Source: Megalonaias nervosa (Eukaryota > Mollusca > Bivalvia > Unionida > Unionidae). Taken from it: a stretch of 64,000 bases of DNA. Both the position numbers and the translations under genes were made by a program. Positions 35,848 through 47,639 of the stretch are shown here, one piece after another (position 1 is the first letter of the stretch; each line of letters starts with the position of its first letter). The notes beneath the pieces are model-generated. The model ran no database searches, was not told where the DNA came from, and saw only the letters and a program-made list of their open reading frames with translations. The stretch covers positions 1 through 64,000 of the forward strand of contig JAECUM010009744.1 in NCBI GenBank assembly GCA_016617855.1. The letters run 5' to 3'.

Positions 35848-35865
35848 TGGAGCCTCGTCCTTGGG
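35848..35865 (+). promoter_or_regulatory. Retrotransposon primer-binding site
   Basis: TGGAGCCTCGTCCTTGGG directly after the LTR. It resembles the complement of a tRNA-Pro 3' end (TGGGGGCTCGTCCGGGAT), with changes. Confidence 0.7.
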
Positions 35866-35996
35866 ATATTTGAATTTTGGCTAAATATTTCAGAAAATAT
35901 TTTTTTGAAATTTAAATTCCCCTAGTTTTTAAATCCCAAGTACTATTTTACATTTTGTTTGAAATCTTTAGTGAAAACAACAGGCTTTCATTCACA

Positions 35997-37235
35997 ATGT
36001 CATCAAAAGTGGTAACTTTTCTTTCTAGTCCTACTCAGGAGCAGTTGAATAGTCTGAAAAAAGATGAGTTGCTTGAACTTGCCAGAAAATATGATCATTC
36101 TGAAGCAAAATTTTCTTTAACGAAACAAGAAATTAAAAATATTTTGATTCAGTATTTGGTAGAGAAGAATGTTCTTGATAAAAGTGTTTTGGCTTCGGTC
36201 AGTAAGTCGGTATCAGACTCTGACATAAAGTAATGGAATTAAAAATGAAATACAAGATTGAATTGGAGTTAAGGAAGCTCGAGCTTCAGAAAGAGGAAAG
36301 GGAGAAAGAAAAACAAATGCAATTAGAAGAGAGAGAGAAACAGTTGCAGTTGCAGTTTGAAGAGAAGCAATTGCAGTTGCAGTTTGAAGAGGAGAAAGAG
36401 AGACAGGAAAGAGAGAATGATAAACAAATGAAATTACAATTTGAGAAAGAGAGAGAGACAGGAGAGGGAGAAAGATAAACAAATGCAGTTGGAGTTTCAA
36501 AAGAACAAATGCACGTACAGATGCAAAAGAGAAGGATGAAAAGGAATTTCAAGTTAAAATGAAAGAAATTGAGCTGGCAAGTGAAAGCATGATCCCACTT
36601 CACATAGAAATTCAAGTTTTGACATTACAGGAAATATCAGGTTAGTGCCCCCTTTTAGAGAAAAAGAAGTAGACAAATGTTTTATTTATTTGACAAAGTT
36701 GCTGAGAATTTGAAATGGCCAAGGGAGCATTGGACTCAATTATTGCAATGTGTACTTTTTGGCAAGGCTCGAGATATTTATGCATCCCTGTCAGTATAGC
36801 AAAGTTCTGATTATGATTTGGTTAAGGAGTGCATCTTAAGGGGTTATGCATTAGTCCCTGAGGCTTATCAGCAAAAATTCAGAAACTATAAAAAAGAAGC
36901 TGGACAAACTTATGTCGAATTTGCTAGAGAAAAAGAGCAGTTATTTAAGAGATGGTGCTTGTGAAAGTCTCGAACAACTTGTATTACTTGAAGAGTTCAA
37001 GAACTGTGTTCCTAATGACATTAAGAATCATCTTGAAGAGCATAAGACCGAAACCTTGGAAAATGCTGCTCTTGCTGCTGATGAGTATTCCTTAACTCAT
37101 AAAGTTCCTGTTGTAGGCAAATCAGTCACTCAGCAGTCTACTAGTAGAAAGGTATTCAGCCTAATACGACTCCTTCTAAAACTCAATCTGGCACAACTTC
37201 TAAAAATCGAGCTTCTGATAAACTTGATTCAAAAT
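35997..37235 (+). pseudogene. Gag of the Gmr1-like element
   Basis: Start chosen at the ATG at 35997 (MSSKVVTFL), as the homologous start near 26609 begins in the same way. Order: a helical N-terminal domain with LLELARKYD and KQEIKNILIQYLVEKN (to 36233), a Glu/Gln/Lys-rich coiled coil (36233-36560), a capsid-like part with VPPFREKEV, LLQCVLFGKARDIY in broken frames (36640-36900) and then LVLLEEFKNCVP and ENAALAADEYSLTHK (to 37100). The frame shifts at 36232, about 36475, 36650-36900 and about 37190. Gag builds the particle and its coiled coil probably aids assembly. Non-functional. Confidence 0.82.
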
Positions 37236-37237
37236 CC

Positions 37238-38900
37238 TTGTCTTTTCCTATGTGTACCTATTGCAAGAAAAAAGGACACATCATTTCTGCTTGCTTCAGA
37301 TTGAAATATAGGCATCAGAATCAAGATAGACCTACCCCATTTACTCTTATTTCTAAGAGGTCAAGGTCACGGTCATGTATTGAAAGCAATACATTTGTTG
37401 GGTCTAATAAACCCCAGTCTGATTTTATTATGGAGAATTATGAACCATTCATGTTGAAGGGTTCTTTATCACTCTTGGGTGATTTGGCCAGTCCTATCCC
37501 TATTAAAATTTTAAGGGATACAAGAGCTTCTCAGAAACGTTTATTATCAGGTACTTTGCCTTTTTCTGAGAAGTCCTGTTCTAATGAGAGTGTTCTCATT
37601 CAGGGAGTAGAGTGCAGCTTTGTTGATGTTCCTCTCCATTCTGTAAATTTGTCATCAGACTTAGTTTCAGGACCTGCGACAGTCGGTATAGTGTCTACTT
37701 TACCCGTGGAGGGAATTCATTTGTTGCTAGGCAACGACCTAGCTGGAGACAAGGTTGTGATTAATCCACTTGTAACTGACAAGCCTTCTTTGGATCAGAA
37801 AGTTGATCCTATTGAAAAAGAATACCCTGATTTATACCCAGCTTGTGCAGTTACTAGCGCTATGGCAAAGAAAGCTTTTGAGAATGATTTTGATAAGGAA
37901 AATATTCCTTTAGCTGACACATGTATTGGTCAGGCTTTTGATGAGGTCACTTTCACTCCTAATTTGGATCAATCAAAAGGTATTGATCACAATGATCCTC
38001 TTTTAAATACTCATTCTCTTTTATATAATCAGGGTGACAAACGACAATCACTTGTCGTCAAACAGGAAAAAGATCCTGAGATCTCCTGTTTGTTTCAGAG
38101 GGCCATTAGTGAAACTGAAGCCACTGAAATACCTGTCTGTTATTTCATTAAAAATGGAATTTTTATGAGAAAATGGAGAACTCCCGAGGTACCTGCTAGT
38201 GATGAATGGTCAGTGAACTATCAGATTGTAGTTCCAAAATCTTACAGACAGGATATACTTAGTTTGGCCCATGAAACTCCTCTGGCTGGTCATTTAGGGA
38301 TAAATAAAACTTATCACAAGATCTTGACTCACTTTTATTGGCCAAAAATCAAAAAGTGATGTTTGTAAATTTTGTAGATCTTGTCATACTTGTCAAATGG
38401 TAGGAAAACCCAATCAGAAGATACCTAAGGCTCATCTGCAACCTATTCCTGCATTTGACAAACCATTTAGCAGAATTGTGATAGATTGTGTTGGTCTCTT
38501 ACCTAAGACCAAGTTAGGCAACCAATATTTATTGACGATTATGTGTGCGTCAACAAGATTCCCAGAGGCAATTCCTTTGAGGATATTAAAACCAAAACCA
38601 TAGTAAAAGCTTTGATAAAGTTTTTTTACTCAGTTTGGCCTTTCCAAATCTGTCCAATCAGGTCAAAGGTCAAATTTTCTGTCTGGAATTTTCCAGCTAG
38701 TTATGCTTGAATTTGGCACTCAGCAATTCAAGTCAAAAGTGAAATTATGGTTTCATGGAACATTAATTGAGAGAACATTTGAGTCTTGTAATAGAGTTCA
38801 TTCTCTCTTGCTCATTCTTCAAAATTTTCTTCAAATTAGATTTTATGGCCCTTACAAAGTAAAGAAGAAAATGAATGAGTTAAATTATAATAATAGTACT
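37238..38900 (+). pseudogene. Protease-integrase part of the Gmr1-like polyprotein
   Basis: Starts with a gag-type zinc knuckle CTYCKKKGHIISAC (Cys-x2-Cys-x4-His-x4-Cys). The aspartic protease follows: ILRDTRASQ where the family has Asp-Thr-Gly, so the active-site Gly is Arg, then HLLLGNDLAG. The integrase begins near 38140 with its HHCC domain (LAHETPLAGHLG, then after a frameshift at 38357 CKFCRSCHTCQ). The core follows with IDCVGLLPKTKLGNQYLL (first catalytic Asp) and, after another shift, a QSGQRSN where QSDQG is expected, so the second Asp is lost. The stretch from there to the C-terminal FYGPYKVKKK is partly deleted. Enzymatically dead on several counts. Confidence 0.85.
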
Positions 38901-39059
38901 CTGATCTAAATAAATTAATGGAGTACTAGTATATTGTAAGAGATAGCCAAGTAAATTATGCAGTTAATTTAGTTGTACCTGTCCCACCAACTGAGGATTT
39001 AAGTGAAGCAATTCAATCGGACACTGTTGATCTTGGAGCAACAAATCTTCGGAATTCAG

Positions 39060-40110
39060 AAATTATGAAAATCTGGACCAGAAACTTTTACATTTGCAAC
39101 AACAAGAAAGGAATGAACTTAAACAGGTATTATTCGAATATGAGCACTTGTTTCCAGATATTCCTACAAGGACAAACAAAATTTTTCATGACATTGAAAT
39201 TGTAGATTCAGAATCGGTGAAACAACACCCATACAGGATGAACCCTTTCAAACAGGAATACTTGAAAAAGGAAATTCAGTAATTGCTGGAGAACGATTTC
39301 ATAGAGCCCAGTAAAAGTGATTGGAGTTCACTATGTATACTTGTTCCGAAACCAGATAAAACTTTCCATATGTGCACTGATTATAGGAAGTTGAACAGTG
39401 TGACAAAAACAGATTCATTTCCATTACCAAGAATCGATGACTGTATTGATAAAATTGGAAATGCCAAGTATGTCCCCAAATTTGACCTTCTGAAAGGATT
39501 TTGGCAAATTCCACTAACGGAAAGAGCAAAGGAAATTTCGGCATTTGTGACTCCAGATGGACTCTATCAATATAAAGTAATGCCGTTCGGGATGAAGGGT
39601 TCCCCAAGTACCTTTCAGCGCTTGATGAATATGATTACCTCTGGTCTAGATAATTGTGATGCTTACATCGATGATGTCATCATCTCCAACGACACCTGGA
39701 AAGAACATCTAGCCACGATTTGAAAATTCTTTGAAAGACTCACTGATGCAAATTTGACAATAAATTTATCTAAAAGTGAGTTTTGCCGTGCTTGTGTAAC
39801 TTTTCTAGGACATATTGTGGGACATGGTCAAGTTAAACCTATAGATGCTAAGGTCAAGGCTATCTCTGATTTCCCTGTGCCTGTCAGTAAAAAGCAACTG
39901 ATGCGATTTTTGGGTATGGCCAGATACTATTGAAAGTTTTGTTCCAATTTTTCTAATATTACTGAACCCCTGACAAACTTGTTGAGTAAGAAAACAAGTT
40001 CTTTTGGACTGGAAAATGTCAGGAGGCTTTTGATAGGTTAACAGGGGAGACATTAGCTTCACCTCATGCAAGCAAAGATGATGATGCTTGTTATTAAGTG
40101 CTTTTGTTGG
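39060..40110 (+). pseudogene. Reverse transcriptase and partial RNase H of the Gmr1-like element
   Basis: KQHPYRMNPFKQEYLKKEIQ, then a TAA stop at 39280, then LLENDFIEPSKSDWSS, LVPKPDKTFHMCTDYRKLN, VPKFDLLKGFWQIPL (first Asp), MPFGMKGSPSTFQRLMN and AYIDDVIIS (catalytic pair). A TGA follows at 39721, then LSKSEFCRACVTFLGHIVG and LMRFLGMARYY, the connection region, ending in a damaged EPLTNLLSKK at about 40000. RNase H proper is missing. The enzyme would copy element RNA into DNA. It follows integrase sequence directly, with about 150 bp of spacer-coding sequence between them. Confidence 0.9.
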
Positions 40111-40114
40111 TTTT

Positions 40115-40640
40115 AGACTATGCTATATAGAGGGAAGATTCAGCATTCTGAGCCTCCTTGGAGGAAGTTTTTCCAACTTTTAAATCAGGAGTTCTGCCTT
40201 TTTCCTCCCACTCCATCAACTACCTTGACCAGAGCTCAAGCATCCATTGATACTTTGATGAAAAGGGAAGAATCCGACTTCAGATTACTTCCTCAGTCTG
40301 GTAGAACTGCCTTCACCATCAATTACAAGGTCCAAGCATCAACTGACCTTTCTTCTTACAAAGCGCCTCCCATCAAACTTTTATTGGCAGTTCTACCTTT
40401 GCCATACTCTAGTATTTCATTTGGTCATCCCAGCAATCAACTGTGATATTGCAGCTTTGGGGATGACAAAGCTACACTCCATATGTATGGATCAGATGAC
40501 CCTTAATGATACTCTGCAGTTAGTTCGCAAGATTGTAGCAGTGGGATCTGTATTGGACTTTGTCTCTATGGATATCTTCCAACATGGGCTTGAGTCCTGT
40601 TGGAAGAAGTTAATACTCTCTTACTCTTTAACATGATTTT
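40115..40640 (+). pseudogene. DIRS-like fragment C (gag-type)
   Basis: Words shared with 20620-20740 (AAGA.TCAGC.TT.. and TCAGGAGTTCTGCC) and with 21880-21950 (a VGSVLDFVSMDIFQHGLES-like reading versus MGSMLILVSMGIFQWAEHS). It begins within a few bases of the point where the gypsy element stops. The gag assignment is by position in remnant B and is tentative. Confidence 0.4.
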
Positions 40641-40654
40641 TTTATATTAGTGTC

Positions 40655-40657
<3 letters not shown>

Positions 40658-40704
<47 letters not shown>
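40658..40704. repeat. (AT)n microsatellite
   Basis: Uninterrupted AT dinucleotides, followed by a short CACACACA stretch. Confidence 0.95.
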
Positions 40705-40708
<4 letters not shown>

Positions 40709-40709
40709 C

Positions 40710-41264
40710 ACACACATGAGAAAGAGATGAGTCAGAATGATGTTTAAGTGCTCATTCTTGCCAGTTTACTATCAGTGAACTAATTATATTTAGTTTTTAT
40801 ACACATTAAGTATTTTCATAAATTTTAAATTGCAGTGTGTACAGAATAGACTCAAGGATAAAGTAAACACCAAAAGTAGTAGATTAAACAATGAAGACTT
40901 GTTTTATTGTCATACTTCATCTAATCAAATCACAGAGATTATTATCTTGTTAGCTATATTGAAAGTTTATATTGTGCAACAAATATCAAGATGCTATAAA
41001 GATAATTATTGTATTGTTCCATTTAATGAAAATACTAAACCCATATTCAAAGTTGTATCTGTTATTCATACAGTTTGCATCTAACAACTGTATTTCATTT
41101 CTGGATTTCAATGTAGTTAAAATGTCTTTTTCACTTTGACGTCCATTTAAATGTCCATATTCTAACTTAAACTTGTTTTATAATATGTATATAAATATTT
41201 CTATATACTTATGTCGCTATCATATTTAGCTCTGCTGATCAATAAACCAGAAGAGCTTATGGTA
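40710..41264. other. No recognisable gene
   Basis: AT-rich intronic sequence. Confidence 0.5.
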
Positions 41265-41512
41265 TGGTCTGTTGGACTAGTTGGTCCTAAATGAAAAGGG
41301 TGCTGTTGAGACATCCAATCCATCTTTAAAATCTTGTCACTATTTATCATGAGTGGATCGTTATATCAATATGGTGTTATTGCTAAAGGCATTTTATGAT
41401 GTCTAATTGGTCCTAAATGAAAATGGTGCCAATCTAACATCTAATATGACTACCATGGCAGCCATCTTAAAAATCTTGTTACCACTTCTCTTTCTGAATG
41501 GGAATTGCAGTA
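41265..41512 (+). repeat. ~147-bp satellite, left part
   Basis: Two units with TTGGTCCTAAATGAAAA.GGTGC, ACATC.AAT, GCCATCTTAAAAATCTTGTTACC and ATCAATATGG. The array continues at 43560-44290 beyond a transposon. Confidence 0.8.
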
Positions 41513-41515
41513 CTG

Positions 41516-43401
41516 TTATGACTGTAAGTCATAGGACACTATAATTCTTGGGACACCCTAAAAATTATTTTCAAAAGTAATTTTTTATGACCTGTTAATG
41601 TTGGGACACAAAATTAAAGGAATTTTTTTTCATGTACTATAAGTCTTGAGACACTTTCAACATTTTTTTTCTACTAATTGATTCATTGTATTTTCTCAAT
41701 CGTAACAAGATTTTAAAAAAGTGACCATGGTTGTTAAGGGACCAGCATGATGAATTGTTACATAGGAATGTTATAAATTTATATAATTTGTTTGAAAAGT
41801 CAACAAATATATTTAATTTTCATCTGTTTCCTTATTATTTCAACCCAGTTCAAATGTATATAATTTGATCAATGACAAGAGTTTTGCATTAGCGGATTGC
41901 TGTAAGCATTTACAATAGTAACCTATACCTTTTGCCTTCAGTTTATTATTGTTTGTTTAAGCATTATTGCTTTAGAATGTTGTATCAATGCACCAGTCAT
42001 TACATTTTTGCTTTGAAAAATGTAAATACCTAACTCATTAAAACTGTGCTCCCAGTATGACAAGAACGAACAACAAGAGTGTTTGGTTCCGTGCTCACAT
42101 ATAGTTATAGCATGTTTACATCGGTCTCACCACATGTATATCGAAGATTTTGACTTGAACTAAATGAAGTACATCCCTTGGATTTGAATTATAGGCACAA
42201 TTGCGCTAAACTTAAATAATGCCTCCAAAATAAAAAAAAGAAATTTCAGAAATAATGCTTTGAAAATAACCGTAATACCTTAAACACTCAGACATAGTTT
42301 GCTTGATGTAAGAGATCTTAAGTTAGTACCTGTTTACTCAGCTACGGTAATCATGCTACTCAACTGAGAAAGTGTTCATCATTAATTGATTGACAGTGGT
42401 ATTGGTGTCAGTGGTTAGTCAGTCCAGTATAATTTTGGGGGTCCAAATAATTTAGTACTGCTATTATGCAGGGCATCTCATCCTGTTCAACCCACTTCAG
42501 ATTTTTCAACAATTAATTCATGTGGAGTAATGTTATAGAACAAACTGTTACTGGCATTGTTGCCAGACAGAAATCCCCCTCTTCACATGCCAATTTCATG
42601 GATGAAACAATTACCTGGTCTACTGTCAGAAAACAAAAGACAAATCTGTCAGTTATAAACAAAAGGAAATGCTGAGACAACCAGCTGTCCAAAATCAAAG
42701 GTGGAATGAATATTGTGTTGAAAGATACGAATTTGTATTACGGTAAGCTGAAACACAAAACTAAAATGTATCGATGATCAGTTAAATGAATATACTGTAC
42801 ACTGGTTATGTGACTTGTATAATTAAAGATGTGTCTCATTTCATATGATTTACATCATGTTGTTGGATCACTTATTTCTCTGAAAAACAAACTCTTGAGC
42901 ACATGGGTCAAAATAAATAAAATAGCAATTGATGTCTTTTTAAAATGTGATTTGGAAGAATGAGATTTGGTAAAAATGATGAATAAATTAAAAATCTGCA
43001 TTTTTGGGAATAAACAAGGATATACCATTTGCGTTGTGTTAGTACTGGTCTGTACCACAGGGGCTCATATCGTTGCTTACAATTTAACTATCAGTCATAC
43101 ACATAGTGAATTATTGAAGTTTTTATTTACTTTTATTTTATTTCATGTTGGAAAGATTGGAAAATATGCACATGCAAGATAATAACATAAATACAATCAT
43201 AGTAGTTTATAACAGTTTCTTGAATGAACAAGAGCTGGTCACTGTTGTATGCAGTATGGCAATCTTGCCAATTTTGTCTGGACAAGTTTTTTTACATCTG
43301 TAAGTGTTGGGACACCAAAATTGCTATAATTTTTAAATGTACATATATTTAAGGATACAAAAAAATAATTATTTTTCATGTCCCAAGACTTACAGTCATA
43401 A
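41516..43401. mobile_element. TIR DNA transposon inside the satellite array
   Basis: Perfect 15-bp inverted ends TTATGACTGTAAGTC (41516-41530) and GACTTACAGTCATAA (43387-43401), readable as TA duplications outside TGACTGTAAGTC. The subterminal word TGT.AGT.TTGGGACAC recurs at about 41545, 41590, 41635 and, inverted or direct, near 43300 and 43380. The ~1.9 kb interior shows no transposase motif, so it is probably non-autonomous. Confidence 0.75.
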
Positions 43402-43402
43402 T

Positions 43403-43600
43403 GGTAGCTTAATTAATTAAACATTGAACTCCAAATCCAATGGGCATGGGTCTGATACCTGCCCAGGCCAGCCAGGGTAGGCTGTCTCAGCATATCCTTG
43501 GGAAAGTCACCTTACTCACATTTCCCAGGCATGATACAGCCTATAATTTGTCAGAAATATCAATAAACCAGTAGGACAAAAATCTTCCTGAATGGAAAGT
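43403..43600 (+). mobile_element. Probable tRNA-derived SINE, degenerate
   Basis: ATGGTAGCTTAATTAATTAAACATT resembles a box A region, ACTCCAAATCCAATGGGCAT a tRNA anticodon arm and GGGTCTGATACC a weak box B. It continues with CCTTGGGAAAGTCACCTTAC, a body word common in tRNA-headed SINEs of several animal groups. No target duplication was identified. Confidence 0.55.
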
Positions 43601-44290
43601 CATATTGACAAGGGTTTTTCACTAGATGACTTGTTATGATGTAAAGTTGGTCCTGGATGAAAATGGTGCTGATCTTGCTTCCAGTATGATCACTGCATTG
43701 GTCATCTTGAAATTTTTATCACAATTCCTCCTTGGTTGTGGTCATATCGATGTGGATTTTCACCAAAAGACTTCTTGTGACATCTAGTTGGACCAAAAGG
43801 AAAATGTTGTCAAGCTGACATCCAATATGGCCAGAATGGTAGCTATCTTAAAAATCTTATTATTGCTACACATCAGAGGAAAGTCATATCAATATGGGGG
43901 TTCCCTCCAGATGACTCATTTTGAGATTTAGCTGGTTCCAAATTAAAATGGCTACAACCTGTCCTCCAATATGGTTGCCTTGTGGCCATTGTGAAATCTT
44001 GTTACTTACTACTACACATCCTAAATGGATTTTAAATATTGACATCGGGTTTTCACGAAAGACTTTGGTGCTTAGTTGGTCCTAAATGAAAATAGTACTG
44101 ATAAGACTGCCGGTATGAACACTATGACAACCATAGTGAAACTCTTGTTATTGCCTTTCTTCCTAAATGGTGGGCCATATTCAGACAGGGTTTTCACCAA
44201 AAGATTTCTAATGAGGTCTTATTGGTCCTATTTGAAAATGGTCATGATATTACATCCTTTGTGACTGCTGCAAAGGCTAATTTAAAATCG
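43560..44290 (+). repeat. ~147-bp satellite, right part
   Basis: Four to five degenerate units each with GGTCCTAAATGAAAATGGTGC-like text, a C.TCCAATATGG block, ATCTTGTTA.T.CT, and TTTTCACCAAAAGAC.T. The first unit starts after the SINE-like stretch. Confidence 0.85.
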
Positions 44291-45400
44291 TATTGCTCAA
44301 AAATATTAATTAGTTTCTACACTCAGCAGTTAGAAAGAAGAAAGGTGTTGCCTTCAGTTCCTGAAAATTCATTTGAACCTTTAGAGCATCAGTCATTTGA
44401 GAGACTATTGTTTCTTTTTCAGTAGGCATTGACTGTTAAATGCATTTGCCATTCATATTTGTTATGAATGGTAATTGTGACATTTTACAGCTAACAGCAG
44501 AAATTATTTTCATTTTCTCTCTGATAATTTTGCTGGTTTCATTCTGTCAGTGGGCCTCTTGAATTCATCTAGCTTTGACTGCTCCACAAATGACCTGGAC
44601 AGTAAATTTATTGACCGATCATTGATAACTTGGTTTCAGCCAATTCTCTAGGCATATTGAATTACCATGGTTTTTGGTTTGATGGAGTGATGTGACAATG
44701 GTTCTGACTCATAATTAACAACAGGAATGAACTGTAGATTGTCAATAGAATATAACTTTTGAATGAAATAGTAGTGCCCTGGTAAATAATGATCACAATG
44801 TATCCATACAAGTATGATTACAATTGCCATGTAACCACACTCACACACATACAAAACAACACATTATGCACTTGCATAACATTATTATTTAATCCAGTCT
44901 TATTTTGTCTTACACACATAAACTTATTCACTCATAACAACAAAGTCTTTGAGTCATTCTTTAATATTATTGTACAGGTTATTAGATTCACATTATTGCT
45001 ATAGGAATTTTCCATTGACTTAAGCCATCTTAATAACATTTTGCCAAACTTGACAGATGGAGGAAGAATCTTTCTGCCAAACAAAGTGCTTCTTTGTTGT
45101 TAATCATGCATAATTTATTATTTATGTTTATGAAAACATGTTTTGTCCATAGGAATAGAGGTGTGTAAGAGTAAAATGAAAGAATGGATTGTTCTTGTTT
45201 GTTTTTTTATGTTACTGCAGTTAGGTTGACAAAGTCACATATATTAACCTTTTTCAATATCAATCTCTTTGTATTGTAACCTCATTGGTCTGGAAAATTA
45301 GTCAGGATTTTAGATTTTCCATATCCTGATGCTACAATGCTTTCAACTGACTCGTTAAAGACCTCTCTTGGAAATGTCGTATAGACAAAATGGTGAAAAA
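44291..45400. other. No recognisable gene
   Basis: AT-rich intronic sequence with short chance frames only. Confidence 0.5.
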
Positions 45401-45419
45401 AAAAGGAACAGCGACATTG

Positions 45420-46170
45420 GTTCCTCCGTTGCAGCCTCCAAATCAGCAACAGGAAAGTAAAAAGTGCGGCATATTTCTCACTTATATGACCTAGCCTTGA
45501 GTACTGCTGAACTGTATGGAACTCACAGATCCAGTAAGTAAGATAGAGATGGTTAGAGAAGAGCCGCTAGTTACATCACAAACAGATACAATAATACCAG
45601 CAGTAGTATCAGGGCAGTGTTGATCATTTCCAGTAGGAATCACTCAAATCCAGGCAAGCCTAGGCCCATCTGACCATGTTGTACAACATGGCGAACCACC
45701 TAATGGACATACTTGTGGACAAATACTTAACCCTAGGATATAGCCAAACTAGGGCAAATCAAAGAAGTTCATACTGAAGTCAGCATCAACAAACTGTTTC
45801 AAAGTTCAGCTTCTTTCCATGTACAGTAGGGATTTGGAACAAATTACCATCAACAATTACAGAAACTCCTGACTTGTTATCTCACAAGCAGGAGCTTTCC
45901 AACATCACATTCTAATGCACTATTGAGCTACACGTAAGACCTAGTGATTCTCTAGGCTGTGCACGTTGAGGTTCATCTATCTTATCACCACCATGGTTAC
46001 TGGATTGGTCTGAGTATGAAGGGATGGAAATGTAGACTGACACTTTTACTTATTTCTACCTTTCCTATCATTACTCTTCTATCTTTCTTATTGCTACCTT
46101 CCTATCTTCTTGACCATGTGCCTCCCATTGCTTAATAGTCAAGCGTGACTGCATCAACATATTTATAGAT
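45420..46170 (+). pseudogene. CR1/L2-type LINE, 5'-truncated 3' end
   Basis: Broken + strand reading of the C-terminal part of a LINE reverse transcriptase: Leu-Glu-Tyr-Cys-x-Thr-Val-Trp-Asn near 45500, KIEMV, then I.SS.....W.SL-type remains, a SASTN.FK.....S.....NKLPS...E-like segment near 45780-45870 and the terminal F..EL. This order (LEYCS.VW...I..VQRRA...F.S.FPRTI..WN.LP) is typical of CR1/L2 and Jockey-group ends. A 3' tail with GATAGATAGG follows near 46170. Frames shift repeatedly; clade is uncertain. Confidence 0.65.
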
Positions 46171-46174
46171 AGAT

Positions 46175-47282
46175 AGGGATAAAAAACACATTATCCAAAA
46201 GAAGATACAAATTCATACATATTGATTTATTCAGTGTCTTCTTACATTTATTTTGTCAGGACGAGATATAAACAAGAATTATTCTCTTTACCAAGTTGAA
46301 TGTACATATTCAGTTTTAAGCACAGAAATATACCTATAAATACAAACATATTGGGTGTTTTCACCATTATTTAAAAAGTTACACAAATTCCTGTATCCTA
46401 CAAAATCTCTGCCTGTTTATAAACAATGTAATGTGGGAAGTTTTTATACTTTAAATAAAAATATTTCATTTCTAAGTCCAAATATCAAGGCTAAATTGAA
46501 ATTATTAAAATGTTCATCTGCTTATATAATGAGAACATATAATTTAGATTCTTGGTTCCAAACTTTATAAACTACAAAATTTTGTACATAAAAATTTGGT
46601 AAGTGAAATTTCATTTTCAGATGTTTTGATCTATTACCAACCTCACTTACATTCTCAATCATTATTCTACAGGTTCAGTCTGTACAAGTCCCTCTCTATT
46701 TTTCTCTCCTTTGTCTATCATCCTCTGTGATCTTGAATGATGACTCAGTTTATATACAAGGTTTGGCACATGTCAATATTCTGGCAAACAAAGCATGGAT
46801 TGTTGGGCATTGCAATCAATTGGCAATTAAAACTGACCATGCTGTTGGAACACGACCTTGCAACTGAAATACACACAAATTCATGTTTCAGTTCACCTAA
46901 ATTCACATGATAATAGAAGATAAGGTCAGTATTGACAATCCTACCTAAATGTATGAATGTAATCTTTGTTTGTGCAGGTAATTTTGTTGCACAAAATACT
47001 CAACTGGGTAATAAGAATTTCAATTTAAGAGTCAACATCCCAAAATGGATACTGCATGATGTGACTAAAATCAGCCGATCAAAGGATACACAAAGTAGTG
47101 GCATAGCAGTATTTCATACACAATCATGACTTCCCCCCAAAACTCTATTGATTTCTTGAAAAATGATTTATCCTCCTTTTAAATAATTATATTTTCACAT
47201 ATAAAAAATTGCAAGAATCATGGCACTATATTGTTGTATAACATCTGTGTTATATATGATATTTGAAAATGTCACTTTTTAA

Positions 47283-47285
<3 letters not shown>
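46175..47285. other. No recognisable gene
   Basis: AT-rich intronic sequence. Confidence 0.5.

Positions 47286-47286
<1 letters not shown>

Positions 47287-47321
<35 letters not shown>
47287..47321. repeat. (TA)n microsatellite
   Basis: Uninterrupted TA dinucleotides. Confidence 0.95.
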
Positions 47322-47324
<3 letters not shown>

Positions 47325-47381
47325 TTCAGGATATTTCTTATGAAGAGACAGGCATATTTACTTACAGTCATGCATGCAGGC

Positions 47382-47639
47382 TTTTGTTGTTGTTGTTGTT
47401 GTTGTGGGGTTTAACGCCAATTTTCAGCACAAGATATATACATGGCGGCCAGTATAAATGGCAGAGGAAGAACCCGGGAAAACCCCGGAACGAACCACCG
47501 ACCCATGAGAAGCTACTGGCAAGCTTTCTCAGATAACCACATTGGCCGAATCTGAGACTCAAACCCACGCAGACAGAGGTGAGATGGCAGTGCTCCGTAA
47601 CGGTGAGTGCTTTAGACCACTCGGCCACTCGGGGCCCCA
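47382..47639 (-). mobile_element. tRNA-Leu/Ser-like SINE (family S2)
   Basis: On the - strand: head CCGAGTGGCCGAGTGGTCTA (box A) and GGGTTTGAGTCTC (box B), a body with CCGGGGTTTTCCCGGGTTC, then TGAAAATTGGCGTTAAACCC and a (CAA)n tail. Perfect 9-bp target duplications CATGCAGGC lie at 47373-47381 and 47640-47648. The head differs from family S1, so at least two SINE families were active here. Confidence 0.93.

Larger units (their letters stand above)
34920..40110 (+). mobile_element. Gmr1-like Ty3/gypsy retrotransposon, decayed
   Basis: 5' LTR, primer site, gag, protease, integrase and then reverse transcriptase with the start of RNase H, all on the + strand. The integrase lies upstream of the reverse transcriptase, the reverse of usual Ty3/gypsy order; this arrangement defines Gmr1-like elements known from fish and marine invertebrates. 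The element is 3'-truncated in RNase H near 40110 and no 3' LTR follows. It sits in the large MRPL9 intron in the same orientation as the gene. Confidence 0.88.
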
